DNA from: Pleionea mediterranea
Lineage (GTDB): Bacteria > Pseudomonadota > Gammaproteobacteria > Enterobacterales > Kangiellaceae
DNA: 64,000 bases
Direction of reading: 5' to 3'
NCBI RefSeq assembly: GCF_003148745.1
Contig: NZ_QGGU01000002.1
Location: 62,001 to 126,000 of the forward strand
This document shows, piece by piece, positions 48,542 to 57,713 of this stretch. Under the pieces are notes generated by a model. That model was given only the letters and a program-made list of their open reading frames with translations, was not told the origin of the DNA and made no database searches. How positions within the stretch are numbered: position 1 is the stretch's first letter; every line of letters starts with the position of its first letter. Made by a program: the position numbers and the translations under genes.

Positions 48542-49447
48542 GAGTACCTTTTTTAGGCTGTAGGTTCTTGCGATAAGATAGAGCGTACACAAGGGTATAC
48601 GAAATAAAAAATTACCGATGCTTTTGTCCATTCTAAAAACCATAAGGTTTATAAGTACGACTAAACCTAAGCTCATGCCTGCAAAAGCTACGGACAGCTC
48701 AAAAGCCATAAGTAGTAAGCTAACAACTGATGCTGTTATTAAACTAAAGAAAGCCATCGAAATTAGAGCCACTTTAGAGGATAGGAAAGTTTTTAAGTTG
48801 GTAAAGTCGCCTTTACCATGCCAAGCTTCTCGTTTAAAGAAGTTTACGCTATCTTTTGGAAAGCCATCATGGATGGCTACCAATCCTTTATTGAATACAA
48901 TATTAGCACCATTCTGTTTTGCTCGGTGGCAAAATTCATAGTCCTCGCCAGTTTCCAGAGATTCTGAAAACCCTCCAATTTTAGAAAAGCTTGTTTTACT
49001 AACCAAAATATTCCCGCCATTAATGTAAGTAGCGGGTTTTTTAGATAGAGGTTCAAACCAGGAGCTTTCTACCCAGGTAGGGTTTTCATTGATTGCATAC
49101 TTAGCGCCGAGAACTTGAAATTCACTGAGCGTGTTGTGGCAAGTTAATTTAACCGTATCAAACCACTCTTGTGTGAGAATAATATCAGCGTCAATAAAAG
49201 CAATTAATTCATAAGATGCTTTTTCGACTCCAGTGTTCCTGGCTCGTGATATCGAACCTCGATCCAGCTTATGGACTTTTGCACCATTATTTGACGCTAA
49301 CTCACTGGTATTGTCTGTGGAACCATTGTCAATGACTAATATTTCAACAACGTCGTTCTCTTGAATTGAAAAGTTGTGAATGGATTTCAATAAGTTTTCA
49401 ATATAGCGCGTTTCATTGTACGCAGGTATAACAATAGACAATTCCAT
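48524..49447 (-). CDS. Glycosyltransferase family 2 with C-terminal membrane segments
   Basis: The 307-residue protein starts with a GT-A domain: LSIVIPAYNETRYIENLL, then ILVIDNGSTDNTSE and AFIDADIILTQEW with the DxD motif, and ETGEDYEFCHRAKQNG as the acceptor-site ED block. Two or three hydrophobic stretches at about 228-295 anchor it in the membrane. It would add one sugar to a lipid-linked intermediate. It overlaps the convergent phosphatase gene tail to tail by 18 bases. It lies downstream of the lyase-like gene on the same strand. Confidence 0.88.
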   Translation of the reverse strand: MELSIVIPAYNETRYIENLLKSIHNFSIQENDVVEILVIDNGSTDNTSELASNNGAKVHKLDRGSISRARNTGVEKASYELIAFIDADIILTQEWFDTVKLTCHNTLSEFQVLGAKYAINENPTWVESSWFEPLSKKPATYINGGNILVSKTSFSKIGGFSESLETGEDYEFCHRAKQNGANIVFNKGLVAIHDGFPKDSVNFFKREAWHGKGDFTNLKTFLSSKVALISMAFFSLITASVVSLLLMAFELSVAFAGMSLGLVVLINLMVFRMDKSIGNFLFRIPLCTLYLIARTYSLKKVLSTRFG

Positions 49448-49460
49448 TTTTTCTTAAGTC

Positions 49461-50459
49461 CTAATTAGCGTCTGGTGCGTTTGGTGTTTTGCAGTTTGTT
49501 GGTGGTTGTGAGCTAAGTCTAAAGTTATCAATGTATAGACTCTGTGTTTGTGGTGCATGCCCATTCCAATAAGTAAACAATAAGAAATGATACACTAAAT
49601 CGGAGGCATTAATTAGTGTAGGATCGCTCTTAGTTTGAAATAAAACGTGGCAGTTCTTTCTAAATTCAACTTTCGGATTGTCATCGCTGAATCTAATATG
49701 AAAAATATAATTTTCCCATTGACCTTTTTGTACAGTCTTAATGTTATTGTCAAAATTTTCACCGAGCGGTGTTACTACGCTATTAGATGATGCGGAAGAG
49801 ACATATCCAACACGCTGACCTCCCGAAGTTAGCTCTTCACCATCCCTCAGATTTAAATTATCTTCGCCTTTTTTCTTAATTACTAAAGAACCTTGGGTCG
49901 AGTTTAAGGCTTTTTTAGTGCGAAAAACGTCATAAGTTTGTCCGGACTCAGCGCCAACGATACCTTGGTTAGAAATAGCTCCAGGATTAAAGTCGTTAAT
50001 CACAACTTTTTGGCTGGCATAAAGTTCGCTTTGGTAGCGGAAAGTGCCATCTCGATTGATATAAATATCAATGTAACCGAGATGCTGATTATCATTAGTA
50101 GCGATGTGAAAACGTAAGAATTTAAGGGAAAAGTTTGTCTCAAGTGAAAAGCTATTGGGAACGAACATATCCAGACTTAGCCAAATATCACTTCCCTTAT
50201 CGAGTTTAGGATCCAATATTTCACGAAAACCAAACTGACCCCAACCATCTGAACCACCATCTATGGTGAGTTTAGCGGAATAACTTCCGTCTTTTGCTTG
50301 TTCATTACTGTAAATTGTTTGAAAAGGCTCATCGATATCATTGATAACAGCATTATTAGGGCCTGATTCAAAACCTGTGTTTAGTGTTGGGTATTCAGTT
50401 GTAGCACTTGCAAAGCAACAGGCAACACTTAATGATGTCATTAGTTTGATGTATTTCAT
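49461..50459 (-). CDS. Secreted polysaccharide-lyase-like or lectin-fold protein
   Basis: The 332-residue protein has a Sec signal (KLMTSLSVACCFASA, cleaved near residue 19). The rest looks like one jelly-roll beta-sandwich, with GFESGPNNAV, DGSYSAKLTIDGGSDGWGQFG, WLSLDMFVPNSF, GQWENYIFHIRFS and SLYIDNFRLSS. This pattern resembles heparin-lyase-I and alginate-lyase-like folds that bind or cut polymers; I cannot place it in a family or name catalytic residues. Envelope lyases within polysaccharide loci often trim polymer that accumulates in the periplasm. It lies between the O-antigen ligase-like gene (77-base gap) and a glycosyltransferase gene (13-base gap). Confidence 0.65.
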   Translation of the reverse strand: MKYIKLMTSLSVACCFASATTEYPTLNTGFESGPNNAVINDIDEPFQTIYSNEQAKDGSYSAKLTIDGGSDGWGQFGFREILDPKLDKGSDIWLSLDMFVPNSFSLETNFSLKFLRFHIATNDNQHLGYIDIYINRDGTFRYQSELYASQKVVINDFNPGAISNQGIVGAESGQTYDVFRTKKALNSTQGSLVIKKKGEDNLNLRDGEELTSGGQRVGYVSSASSNSVVTPLGENFDNNIKTVQKGQWENYIFHIRFSDDNPKVEFRKNCHVLFQTKSDPTLINASDLVYHFLLFTYWNGHAPQTQSLYIDNFRLSSQPPTNCKTPNAPDAN

Positions 50460-50535
50460 GGTTCACTCCTAAAGCTAGATAGCTAATACAGTAATTCTAG
50501 CTTGTTTTTTTATCACATCACTCAATATCTCAAAA

Positions 50536-51810
50536 TTATGATGCTTTCTCTAAATTTGCGTCATAAACGTGTTTTAGCGCAAAAACCAACATAGCCTGCA
50601 CCCATATAAAAGGGTAGTAGGCGACACTGATGAAGCAGCTTGCTATGTTAAAGGCAACTAGACCAAAACCTAGACCTAAGGCTAAGAATTTTACTTGGTA
50701 ACTGTCAGTATTATTTTGAAGTTGATAGCAAGTCTTGTATATTTTAAAGACGAAATAGTAATAAATAATGAATCCTATAGAACCTAATTCAGCAAGTACG
50801 GTGATAGGCGTACTGTGGGCGACTTCTTGAATAGGGCCGCGTAAAGATTCACCTGGAAAACGTGAAGAGTAATAGGGGACCCAGTTTTCATAACCAATAC
50901 CCAACAAAGGGTTTTCTTGCCAGAACTCTATACCTCGTGCCCAGTATGTTAGTCGAGATACTGAGGTTGTGTCGGAGCCAATCGTATAAAACCGTGCAAT
51001 AAATTCATCGGGTAGCAACTGGTATATCGCAAGCCCAATAACAGCGATCAGTAAAATCATTTTAAAACTCTTTTTCTGTAAGAGCACGGTAATTAAGCTT
51101 GCGCCAGCTAAACCAACTAAGGTGCCTCTTTGTCCAGTAGCGACTATAGCTAATAAACCCGTAAGTGGCATTAAGCTGGCAATGGCAAGTTGCCAGGGAC
51201 GCATGTATTTTTTAAAAGCTAAGACAAAGGCAAGAGATAGAGGGAAAAATATCAACATTTGGGCGCCTAAATCAGCCGCATTACCAAACCAGCCTGGTGT
51301 TCCGGCAATGCCCCAGCGCTCAAATGAAAAGCCACGTGCTGCCCAGCTAATGGCTGCATGCTGAGACATCTTGAATGAAAAAAGTAAGAATAAACAAAGG
51401 AAAATAAAATATTTATATTTGTTGTCAACAAGGCGTATAAAAAATAGAAATAGAAATGTCCAGTTAACTATGACTTTTAATCGTTCAAATGAATGATCTG
51501 TATAATATGAAAAAATAGAGCTTGCTATACAAACAAAAAACAACAAAAATACAACAACTAGACCATTGTTATTCTTAATTTCTTTAGAGTGGCTTGTTAT
51601 CCACAATAAACCTAATAGTATAAATATAGATTGAGACCATGGAAATCCTGTTAGCCCTGCATAAATCGATTGAGGTCTTACATATTCAAATAAAAAATAG
51701 ATTGTAAGTACTATAAAACTTAAGGGAAGCGAAAAATAAGTATTCACTATTTTTTTTAGGCTGAACTTATCATTAGTTAAATACTGTTGCTCAATAAACA
51801 TGATCATCAA
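50536..51810 (-). CDS. O-antigen ligase/polymerase-family membrane protein (Wzy-like)
   Basis: The 424-residue protein has about eleven to twelve hydrophobic segments and the Wzy_C-type region. It has RGTLVGLAGASL on a cytoplasmic-side helix, then a large periplasmic loop with WARGIEFWQENPLLGIGYENW and AHSTPITVLAELGSIGF, where the conserved arginine and histidine residues lie. FEYVRPQSIYAGL near the N-terminus is typical of the exosortase-linked subgroup. It would polymerise repeat units or ligate glycan to an acceptor on the periplasmic side. The start overlaps the upstream glycosyltransferase by up to 20 bases (Met codons at 51810, 51807 and 51801). Confidence 0.87.
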   Translation of the reverse strand: MMIMFIEQQYLTNDKFSLKKIVNTYFSLPLSFIVLTIYFLFEYVRPQSIYAGLTGFPWSQSIFILLGLLWITSHSKEIKNNNGLVVVFLLFFVCIASSIFSYYTDHSFERLKVIVNWTFLFLFFIRLVDNKYKYFIFLCLFLLFSFKMSQHAAISWAARGFSFERWGIAGTPGWFGNAADLGAQMLIFFPLSLAFVLAFKKYMRPWQLAIASLMPLTGLLAIVATGQRGTLVGLAGASLITVLLQKKSFKMILLIAVIGLAIYQLLPDEFIARFYTIGSDTTSVSRLTYWARGIEFWQENPLLGIGYENWVPYYSSRFPGESLRGPIQEVAHSTPITVLAELGSIGFIIYYYFVFKIYKTCYQLQNNTDSYQVKFLALGLGFGLVAFNIASCFISVAYYPFIWVQAMLVFALKHVYDANLEKAS

Positions 51811-53041
51811 CCTTGAGCGAAAGGTGGCTCCGATAAGCTTGAATAACTTTTCGTGTTATGGCGTCAGTTAAATATTCTTGAGCAGTATTATAAGCTTCAT
51901 CACCAATTTTTTGTCTTAGTTCAGTATCGTTAATCGATTTTTCCAATGCCTTTTGTAGTGACTTGCTATCACGAGGCTCAAATAATAAACCATCTTTTCC
52001 ATGACTAATGATTTCACTGGGACCACCTTCGTTAGCAGCGATAACCAATTTTTTGCATATCATGCCTTCAATAATCACTCGGCCAAAGGGTTCTGGATGC
52101 AAGCTATTATGGACAATCACATCGGATGCTGAATAGTAGGAATAAACATCGGATTGAAACCCTGTGAGAATAATTTGCTGTTGTAAATTATTTGATTCGA
52201 TATGGCTCAAGATGCTTTTTAAATAACTGTCATCGGCTGAATCGGTTGCATCACCAACAATCAATACTTTAGCTGTCTTATTGGCTAACAAAATAGGGGT
52301 GATGGCTTGACAAAATTCGAGTTGACCTTTCCATTGCGTAATACGGCCAAAAATAGAATAGACTAACTCATTGTCCGATACGGAATATTTGTTTCGTATA
52401 CTCTCTCGGGCTTGCTCAGATATGGATGGCTGAGTAATGGGGTTATAAATGGTTGCAATTTGTTGCTTTGGTATACCAACACTTTGAATTGATTTGGTAA
52501 CGGCATTGGAAATACCAATACAAAGGCAGTTTTCAGGGATCTTTGTATTTTTTTCATTGATTTTTCGGCTGAAGTCAGACTCAGAAGCAAAGCCTCTATA
52601 ATGAATTACTACAGGTATCTTTGCCCACTCAGCGGCTCTAATACCGTCATACATATAGCCATTATTCAAGTGAAGAAGGTTTATTCGATAGCTTTTAATA
52701 ACACGGTATATTTTATAACTCATTAGATAGCTGTATAAATAATCAAGAAAGCTGTAGGTTATAGCGCCAACTTTTCTCATTATTTTCAATCCATTAAAAA
52801 AGTTTAACCAACGACTTTTCAATAAATAATTAAATCGGCGTTTTCGATTAATTATATGCTCTTTAGGATAGAGGGCATTAACAGAGTCGCTATTTTGGAA
52901 AAGTAAAACTTTATTGTCAGTTAGTCCAGAATCTTGAAGTCCTTTATAGAGCTCACTTAAGCTGCGCAGTGATCCGCCAAATCCGACAGCGTATTCAACA
53001 AACAATATGCGCTCTAATGGCTTTTCTGATTGATAACTCAT
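51791..53041 (-). CDS. Glycosyltransferase family 4 (GT-B)
   Basis: The 416-residue protein has the GT-B layout: RILFVEYAVGFGGSLRSLSELY as the glycine loop, NLLHLNNGYMYDGI in the acceptor domain, and LVYSIFGRITQWKGQLEF at the start of the donor domain. YSASDVIVHNSLHPEPFGRVIIEGM is the nucleotide-sugar block, with the EPFG..E pattern. It is a cytoplasmic enzyme of repeat-unit assembly. It overlaps the flippase gene upstream by four bases (ATGA) and the polymerase gene downstream, so translation is coupled along this minus-strand operon. Confidence 0.88.
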   Translation of the reverse strand: MSYQSEKPLERILFVEYAVGFGGSLRSLSELYKGLQDSGLTDNKVLLFQNSDSVNALYPKEHIINRKRRFNYLLKSRWLNFFNGLKIMRKVGAITYSFLDYLYSYLMSYKIYRVIKSYRINLLHLNNGYMYDGIRAAEWAKIPVVIHYRGFASESDFSRKINEKNTKIPENCLCIGISNAVTKSIQSVGIPKQQIATIYNPITQPSISEQARESIRNKYSVSDNELVYSIFGRITQWKGQLEFCQAITPILLANKTAKVLIVGDATDSADDSYLKSILSHIESNNLQQQIILTGFQSDVYSYYSASDVIVHNSLHPEPFGRVIIEGMICKKLVIAANEGGPSEIISHGKDGLLFEPRDSKSLQKALEKSINDTELRQKIGDEAYNTAQEYLTDAITRKVIQAYRSHLSLKVDDHVY

Positions 53042-54483
53042 GTAACACCAATCCGTGCTTTGATCTGACTTTTAAAAAGCTGCAGCTTTTGCTTTCCTTC
53101 TTCTGACAGATTGCTGATAACAATTAACCAAATAAATAAACTGACAACAATGAAACTAGCGATAGCGATGATTGTATTGATTAACGATAATTCAAATAAA
53201 TAATAACTGTATGTCTGAGAAACCAAAAAAGTGATTGTAATTACCATTTGCATGGGCAGTGTTTTTATTATTAATGGGAAAAACTGTTTGGCGAAAAAAG
53301 TTTGAGCAATTGACTTTATTGAAAGCGCAATTAAAGTCCCTAATGCTGCACCCCAAATACCTAATGAAGGTATCAGGAAATAGTAGCTTAGTAATGCGCC
53401 AATCGCACCAATTATAGTAGCGTAGAGTTGATACTTTGTTTTGTTAGCATACATATAGCCTAGTTTAAAGAAATCACCATAAGCCTGTATGAGATAAGCA
53501 AGGGTGATGAGTGGGATAAACATGGATGCAATATGAAAGCTTTCATGGGCCATTATTGATATCACCATGGGTGAAAACAGACCAATGCCGAGCATTACTG
53601 TGCAGACACAAGCAAATATTAGGTAAAAATGATCGTTAAAAAAACTGTTGCTTCGTTGCTCTTTAACTGCGCGGTAGGCTAGTGGTTCCCACGCCATGGA
53701 TAATGGACTCCATGACACTAGAAGTACAAGAAATCCAAATTTATAAGCCAAGGCATACACTCCTACGGCACTTAAATCCAGGTAATGATGTATAAAGAAT
53801 CGATCTGAATAGGCAATAATAAATTCAATGCCTGCTCCCAGTGCAATGGGTAAGCTGAATGATACGATAAATTTAGCAATATTTAAGTTAGGTTTGAATT
53901 GATAATTCTTGATGATATAGAAGGCCTGAAGAAGGATAAGTGTTAGCCCTGTGAGCACTGAAGAATAAATAAATCCGATAACACCCAACTTTAAAATAGC
54001 AATAAAATAAATATTTAAGGATATTTGCAGGGTTAGTTTTATCATGCTGAATATCAAGTAGTTTTTAGCTTTTTCGGAAGCACGTAAAATAGCAAAAAAC
54101 ACTTCGCTGAGAATCATTGAAAATAGACTAAGAACAAAAATTTGCAGCATCAGCGTATAGTCAGCCGTTCCCAAAAGTTTGATAGAAAGACTGGTAGCAC
54201 TAAAGTAAAGAATACCCATGCCAATAGCTGACGATATTATGCCCATTAGATATGCGGTAGTGACAATGGCGGAACGATCATGTTTTTCTTGAAATAACCG
54301 GATGATTGAAGGTGCCAGTCGCAGACCAATAATCAGGGCGACTACATCGATGATCATGCTTAATATTTCAATAAGGCCATAGTCTTTTGGTGTAAGGAAC
54401 TGCGTATAAATTGGCAGCATTAAAAAACTTGCGGCACTTCTTGCGTATATGGCTATGGCATAAAGAGAACTGTTTTTTAACAT
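53038..54483 (-). CDS. Polysaccharide flippase (Wzx/MATE-like)
   Basis: The 481-residue protein has twelve to fourteen hydrophobic segments and belongs to the polysaccharide-biosynthesis/MVF superfamily. The N-terminus NSSLYAIAIYARSAASFLMLPIYTQFLTPKDYGLIEIL is the standard first-helix pair. Charged residues inside helices (YSDRFFIHHYLDLSAVG) are typical of Wzx. It would flip undecaprenyl-linked repeat units to the periplasmic side for the Wzy-like polymerase encoded two genes downstream. The base composition is low in GC compared with the housekeeping half of the window. Confidence 0.9.
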   Translation of the reverse strand: MLKNSSLYAIAIYARSAASFLMLPIYTQFLTPKDYGLIEILSMIIDVVALIIGLRLAPSIIRLFQEKHDRSAIVTTAYLMGIISSAIGMGILYFSATSLSIKLLGTADYTLMLQIFVLSLFSMILSEVFFAILRASEKAKNYLIFSMIKLTLQISLNIYFIAILKLGVIGFIYSSVLTGLTLILLQAFYIIKNYQFKPNLNIAKFIVSFSLPIALGAGIEFIIAYSDRFFIHHYLDLSAVGVYALAYKFGFLVLLVSWSPLSMAWEPLAYRAVKEQRSNSFFNDHFYLIFACVCTVMLGIGLFSPMVISIMAHESFHIASMFIPLITLAYLIQAYGDFFKLGYMYANKTKYQLYATIIGAIGALLSYYFLIPSLGIWGAALGTLIALSIKSIAQTFFAKQFFPLIIKTLPMQMVITITFLVSQTYSYYLFELSLINTIIAIASFIVVSLFIWLIVISNLSEEGKQKLQLFKSQIKARIGVT

Positions 54484-54485
54484 GA

Positions 54486-55544
54486 TTACGCCGTGCCCAT
54501 ATAAACGTGTTTTGACAATTGCTGTGTCATATACGCGGTTGTGAATTTTTCTGGCAAAGCAACTTGTCCAGATTCAGTCGTTTTGTGAATAGCATCAAGA
54601 CATTTATTGACGAAATTTTCATCCAAAGAAATACACTTCGTCAGCTTCAGCTCGTTAAACGGTTGAATATCACGAGTGATCATTGGTTTTCCTAATGCCA
54701 AAGATTCAAGTAGAATCATTGGCAGGCCTTCATGATCGGATAACAACATAAGTAAATCCATTTGCTTAATAAAGGGATAGATATTGTCAATGTGTCCATG
54801 CAGATGAACAGTATTATTAAGTTTTTTATCGTTAATAGCCTGCTTTATTGCTGGCTTTTCAGGTCCATCGCCAAATAGGTGAAAGTGAATGTCTGTGGTA
54901 GCGCCTGCTGCTATATCTAAAATTAAATCAATACGCTTTAATGAAACAAAACGACCAAAAAAACCAACATTTATAGCATTACTTTGAGTAATAGGAGCAA
55001 TGGACTGCAATGACTCTCGCTGAATGTTGTCGACATTAACGGCATTATAGATCACCGACTGAGGCATGCTGTTTAGTGGCCAAATTAAAGATTCTTTTAA
55101 TTGTGGAGCGACTAAAACTAAATGCTGCTGCAAGAGTTTTCCGGTGATTGCATCGATAACTCTAAGTATTTTGGTTTTTAAATGACTGGTATGTTCCGGT
55201 GCACCATGAAGGGTTCTAACGCATCGGGCTTTGGTACTAAAGAAGTTTGCCAGACTGCCAACAATATTCTCTTTGGTTCTATGGGTGTGAATAATATCCG
55301 GTTTGTAGTGCATAAAAAGCTTGGTTAAGCTTTTTATGATACTAAAAAATGAATGTTCAGACTCATCAATGATGTGAATTTTGATGCAATTGTCAGCCAG
55401 GCGTTGAGACAATACACCAGCGTTTAACAAGCAAACAATAACCTGATGCTCTTTATTCAGCTCAAGCAGAAGATTATAAGCTTGCACTTCTGCGCCAGCC
55501 CATAAGTCACCGGATAAAATATGCAGGATTTTCTGTGGCATCAT
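54486..55544 (-). CDS. Glycosyltransferase family 4 (GT-B)
   Basis: The 352-residue protein opens with KILHILSGDLWAGAEVQAYNLL, a GT-4 glycine loop, followed by PDIIHTHRTKENIVGSL and SVIYNAVNVDNI. The donor domain has VGFFGRFVSLKRIDLI and LLMLLSDHEGLPMILLESLALGKP, carrying the EGLP..E motif. It is the first gene of the minus-strand unit glycosyltransferase-flippase-glycosyltransferase-polymerase. A 113-base divergent gap separates it from the deacetylase gene at 55658. The sugar specificity is unknown. Confidence 0.88.
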   Translation of the reverse strand: MMPQKILHILSGDLWAGAEVQAYNLLLELNKEHQVIVCLLNAGVLSQRLADNCIKIHIIDESEHSFFSIIKSLTKLFMHYKPDIIHTHRTKENIVGSLANFFSTKARCVRTLHGAPEHTSHLKTKILRVIDAITGKLLQQHLVLVAPQLKESLIWPLNSMPQSVIYNAVNVDNIQRESLQSIAPITQSNAINVGFFGRFVSLKRIDLILDIAAGATTDIHFHLFGDGPEKPAIKQAINDKKLNNTVHLHGHIDNIYPFIKQMDLLMLLSDHEGLPMILLESLALGKPMITRDIQPFNELKLTKCISLDENFVNKCLDAIHKTTESGQVALPEKFTTAYMTQQLSKHVYMGTA

Positions 55545-55657
55545 TGCGATAGTTGTTGCTCGGTCATTCCATGATTAGTGGTTGCTAGTGTATAATATTC
55601 AGCGATTTTACTAAAGTCCTTATTGGATTAACTCACTGTTTTGAGAAGTATTTTTAT

Positions 55658-56665
55658 ATGAATAAAATGCTCAAGGGAATGATAAAAGCCGGTATGGTTG
55701 AGCTGGGTGCTCGCTATGGCCAGCATCGAAAGAAAGACACCACACCACGTCTATGGATTATGATGTACCATCGTGTATTGCCCGAGACAGACTCTCAATA
55801 TGCTATTGAAGAGCCCGGTATGATGGTCACGCCGGAAACACTGGATATGCATTTTTCTGTGCTAAAGCAAGAGTTTACGCTAATTTCATTACGTGAATGG
55901 CTTGAGCGTGTACAAGCTGACAGGCCTTTACCTGAAAAAGCCTGTGCGATCACGTTTGATGATGGATGGCTCGATAACTATCAATACGCTTATCCGATTA
56001 TCCAACAGCATCAGGTGCCAATAACTTTGTACGCAGTGTCTGATATGATCGGTACCCATCAAACGTTCTGGCCTAATCGGTTAGCGAAAATTTTGACAAG
56101 CTCAAATCAACAGCTGCAACAGCTGGATTGGTTAAGACCATTGCTTCGCGATCTCGATGGGCAGCAAGCAACGAGTAATGAGTACACGGCCAGTGTTATT
56201 TACCAGATGAAATCGTTTCAAGATGACCAACTGCTCAACTGGCTTGATGAAGCAGAAAATACGCTGGGTATTAGCGAGCCAGAATCTCCAGTGCTGATGA
56301 ATTGGTCACAACTGTCAGAAATGTCGCAAAATGAATTAATCGACATTGGTGCTCATACCTGTCGGCATTTGCGTCTTTCAGCTCAGTTACCCTTGGCGGT
56401 AGCAGAAAGTGAAATAGTTAAGAGCAAGCAGCAATTAGAGCAGCAATTGGAACAACCCGTTGAGTTATTTTGCTATCCGAATGGTGACTTTACCGACAAA
56501 GTCACGGAGATAGTTTCCCAGCATTACCAGTCAGCCGTGACGACTCATCGGGGCATCAATAGGCTCAGCTCATTATCACCTTATCGACTCGACAGAATTG
56601 GTTTGCACAACGATATTAGCAATACACCGAAAAAGTTACTGGCGCGAATTGGTATGGGCTTTTAA
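55658..56665 (+). CDS. Polysaccharide deacetylase (NodB-like), second of three
   Basis: The 335-residue protein has a NodB-homology core: WIMMYHRVLPET as first strand, AITFDDGWLDNY with paired aspartates, DIGAHTCRHLRLS with both metal histidines, and LFCYPNGDFTDKV. An insertion of about 90 residues between the aspartate and histidine motifs is shared in kind with the deacetylase at 45622, so the two are probably paralogous. No signal peptide is clear. It is likely to de-N-acetylate an amino sugar. It is transcribed alone from the divergent gap, and its end overlaps the FemAB gene tail to tail by four bases. Confidence 0.87.
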   Translation: MNKMLKGMIKAGMVELGARYGQHRKKDTTPRLWIMMYHRVLPETDSQYAIEEPGMMVTPETLDMHFSVLKQEFTLISLREWLERVQADRPLPEKACAITFDDGWLDNYQYAYPIIQQHQVPITLYAVSDMIGTHQTFWPNRLAKILTSSNQQLQQLDWLRPLLRDLDGQQATSNEYTASVIYQMKSFQDDQLLNWLDEAENTLGISEPESPVLMNWSQLSEMSQNELIDIGAHTCRHLRLSAQLPLAVAESEIVKSKQQLEQQLEQPVELFCYPNGDFTDKVTEIVSQHYQSAVTTHRGINRLSSLSPYRLDRIGLHNDISNTPKKLLARIGMGF

Positions 56666-57711
56666 GGTAAATGTTTAATGATGTGTGGGCCAATAACGTT
56701 AGCGACAGAAACGGGTAGTTTTTGCCAAGCCTGAATAAGCATCTGATATTTACGATTACTGTGATTTAATTGCGGCAAAGCCTGGTTATTATTCAATAAA
56801 TAATACCAATACAGTTGTGTTGGCTGTGCTCCCCACTGCTTTTTAAATTTAAGCGTTCCGGCATCTTTTGAAGATCGTCCAAAATCGAAGGTTTTCAAAC
56901 CGGACTCAATGGAGTGGCTTAAAATGTTCCAATATAAAAACATATTAATGCCTATACGATTATAATCTCGGACGGTAGAAGCCCAGGGGATTTCCCTAAT
57001 GCCGTTATGATCAACAAGAAAGCCAGCACCTGCGGGTTGATCATTCACATACGCCATGGCAATTGAAACTTTTTCCGGAAATTGTTTCAGTATATTGTTA
57101 AAGAAATTTTTATTGTAGACGGGTGTGCCTAAATCTCGCATGTTTCGGGCAAATACATCGTAAAAGTCTTGTAACAGCTCTTGCTTGCCAATTTTGAAAT
57201 GCGCACCTTCTCGTATCGGACGCTTAACTTGTGCACGCCGTTTAGAGCCTATGGCTTTCCATAACGCCTCTGGTTCATCAGGAAGGTCGAGAAGCATAGT
57301 GATTTTATCGGTTCGGCATCTATCTTGTTCAAGTAGTGGATTATTTTCTGAGGAGAGTGAGTGTCTTAACTCAACATGCTTTGCATTAAGAGATTGTTGT
57401 AAATCCACAGCTTTTTGTACCAGCATTTGCTCGGCTTCAACTGTTTTAGCACAAACGCCGCCGTAATTAAAAAAAGGTACGCTAGTGAGATAATTTCCAA
57501 ATAGCGCGCTTTTTTGCTGTACCAGAGGAAGAATGCCCTGCCATTGATTATTGGCATCGACGACGTAGAAATAATAACAGTTATGACCAAAACTTTTTTC
57601 AATGATGGTTTTCCAGCCTGTTAAAAGATAAACAGGAGCGCCTTGCTCAATCACAAACTGATCCCATTGAGCGTTTATATCTGAAGTGTAAGGTTTAATA
57701 TAAAGTGTCAT
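56662..57711 (-). CDS. FemAB-family protein, XrtA/PEP-CTERM-associated type
   Basis: The 349-residue protein has two GNAT-like halves of the FemAB superfamily. Classical members move amino acids from aminoacyl-tRNA to peptidoglycan. KRRAQVKRPIREGA lies mid-protein. FDFGRSSKDAGTLKFKKQWGAQP in the second half is the block I associate with the exosortase-linked subfamily. The acceptor in these loci has not been settled to my knowledge. It starts 3 bases after the end of the XrtA-type deacetylase gene, so the two form a pair. Given an aminoacyl:carrier ligase 24 kb away, an aminoacyl or acyl transfer to the polysaccharide is conceivable but unproven. Confidence 0.88.
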   Translation of the reverse strand: MTLYIKPYTSDINAQWDQFVIEQGAPVYLLTGWKTIIEKSFGHNCYYFYVVDANNQWQGILPLVQQKSALFGNYLTSVPFFNYGGVCAKTVEAEQMLVQKAVDLQQSLNAKHVELRHSLSSENNPLLEQDRCRTDKITMLLDLPDEPEALWKAIGSKRRAQVKRPIREGAHFKIGKQELLQDFYDVFARNMRDLGTPVYNKNFFNNILKQFPEKVSIAMAYVNDQPAGAGFLVDHNGIREIPWASTVRDYNRIGINMFLYWNILSHSIESGLKTFDFGRSSKDAGTLKFKKQWGAQPTQLYWYYLLNNNQALPQLNHSNRKYQMLIQAWQKLPVSVANVIGPHIIKHLP

Positions 57712-57713
57712 AT

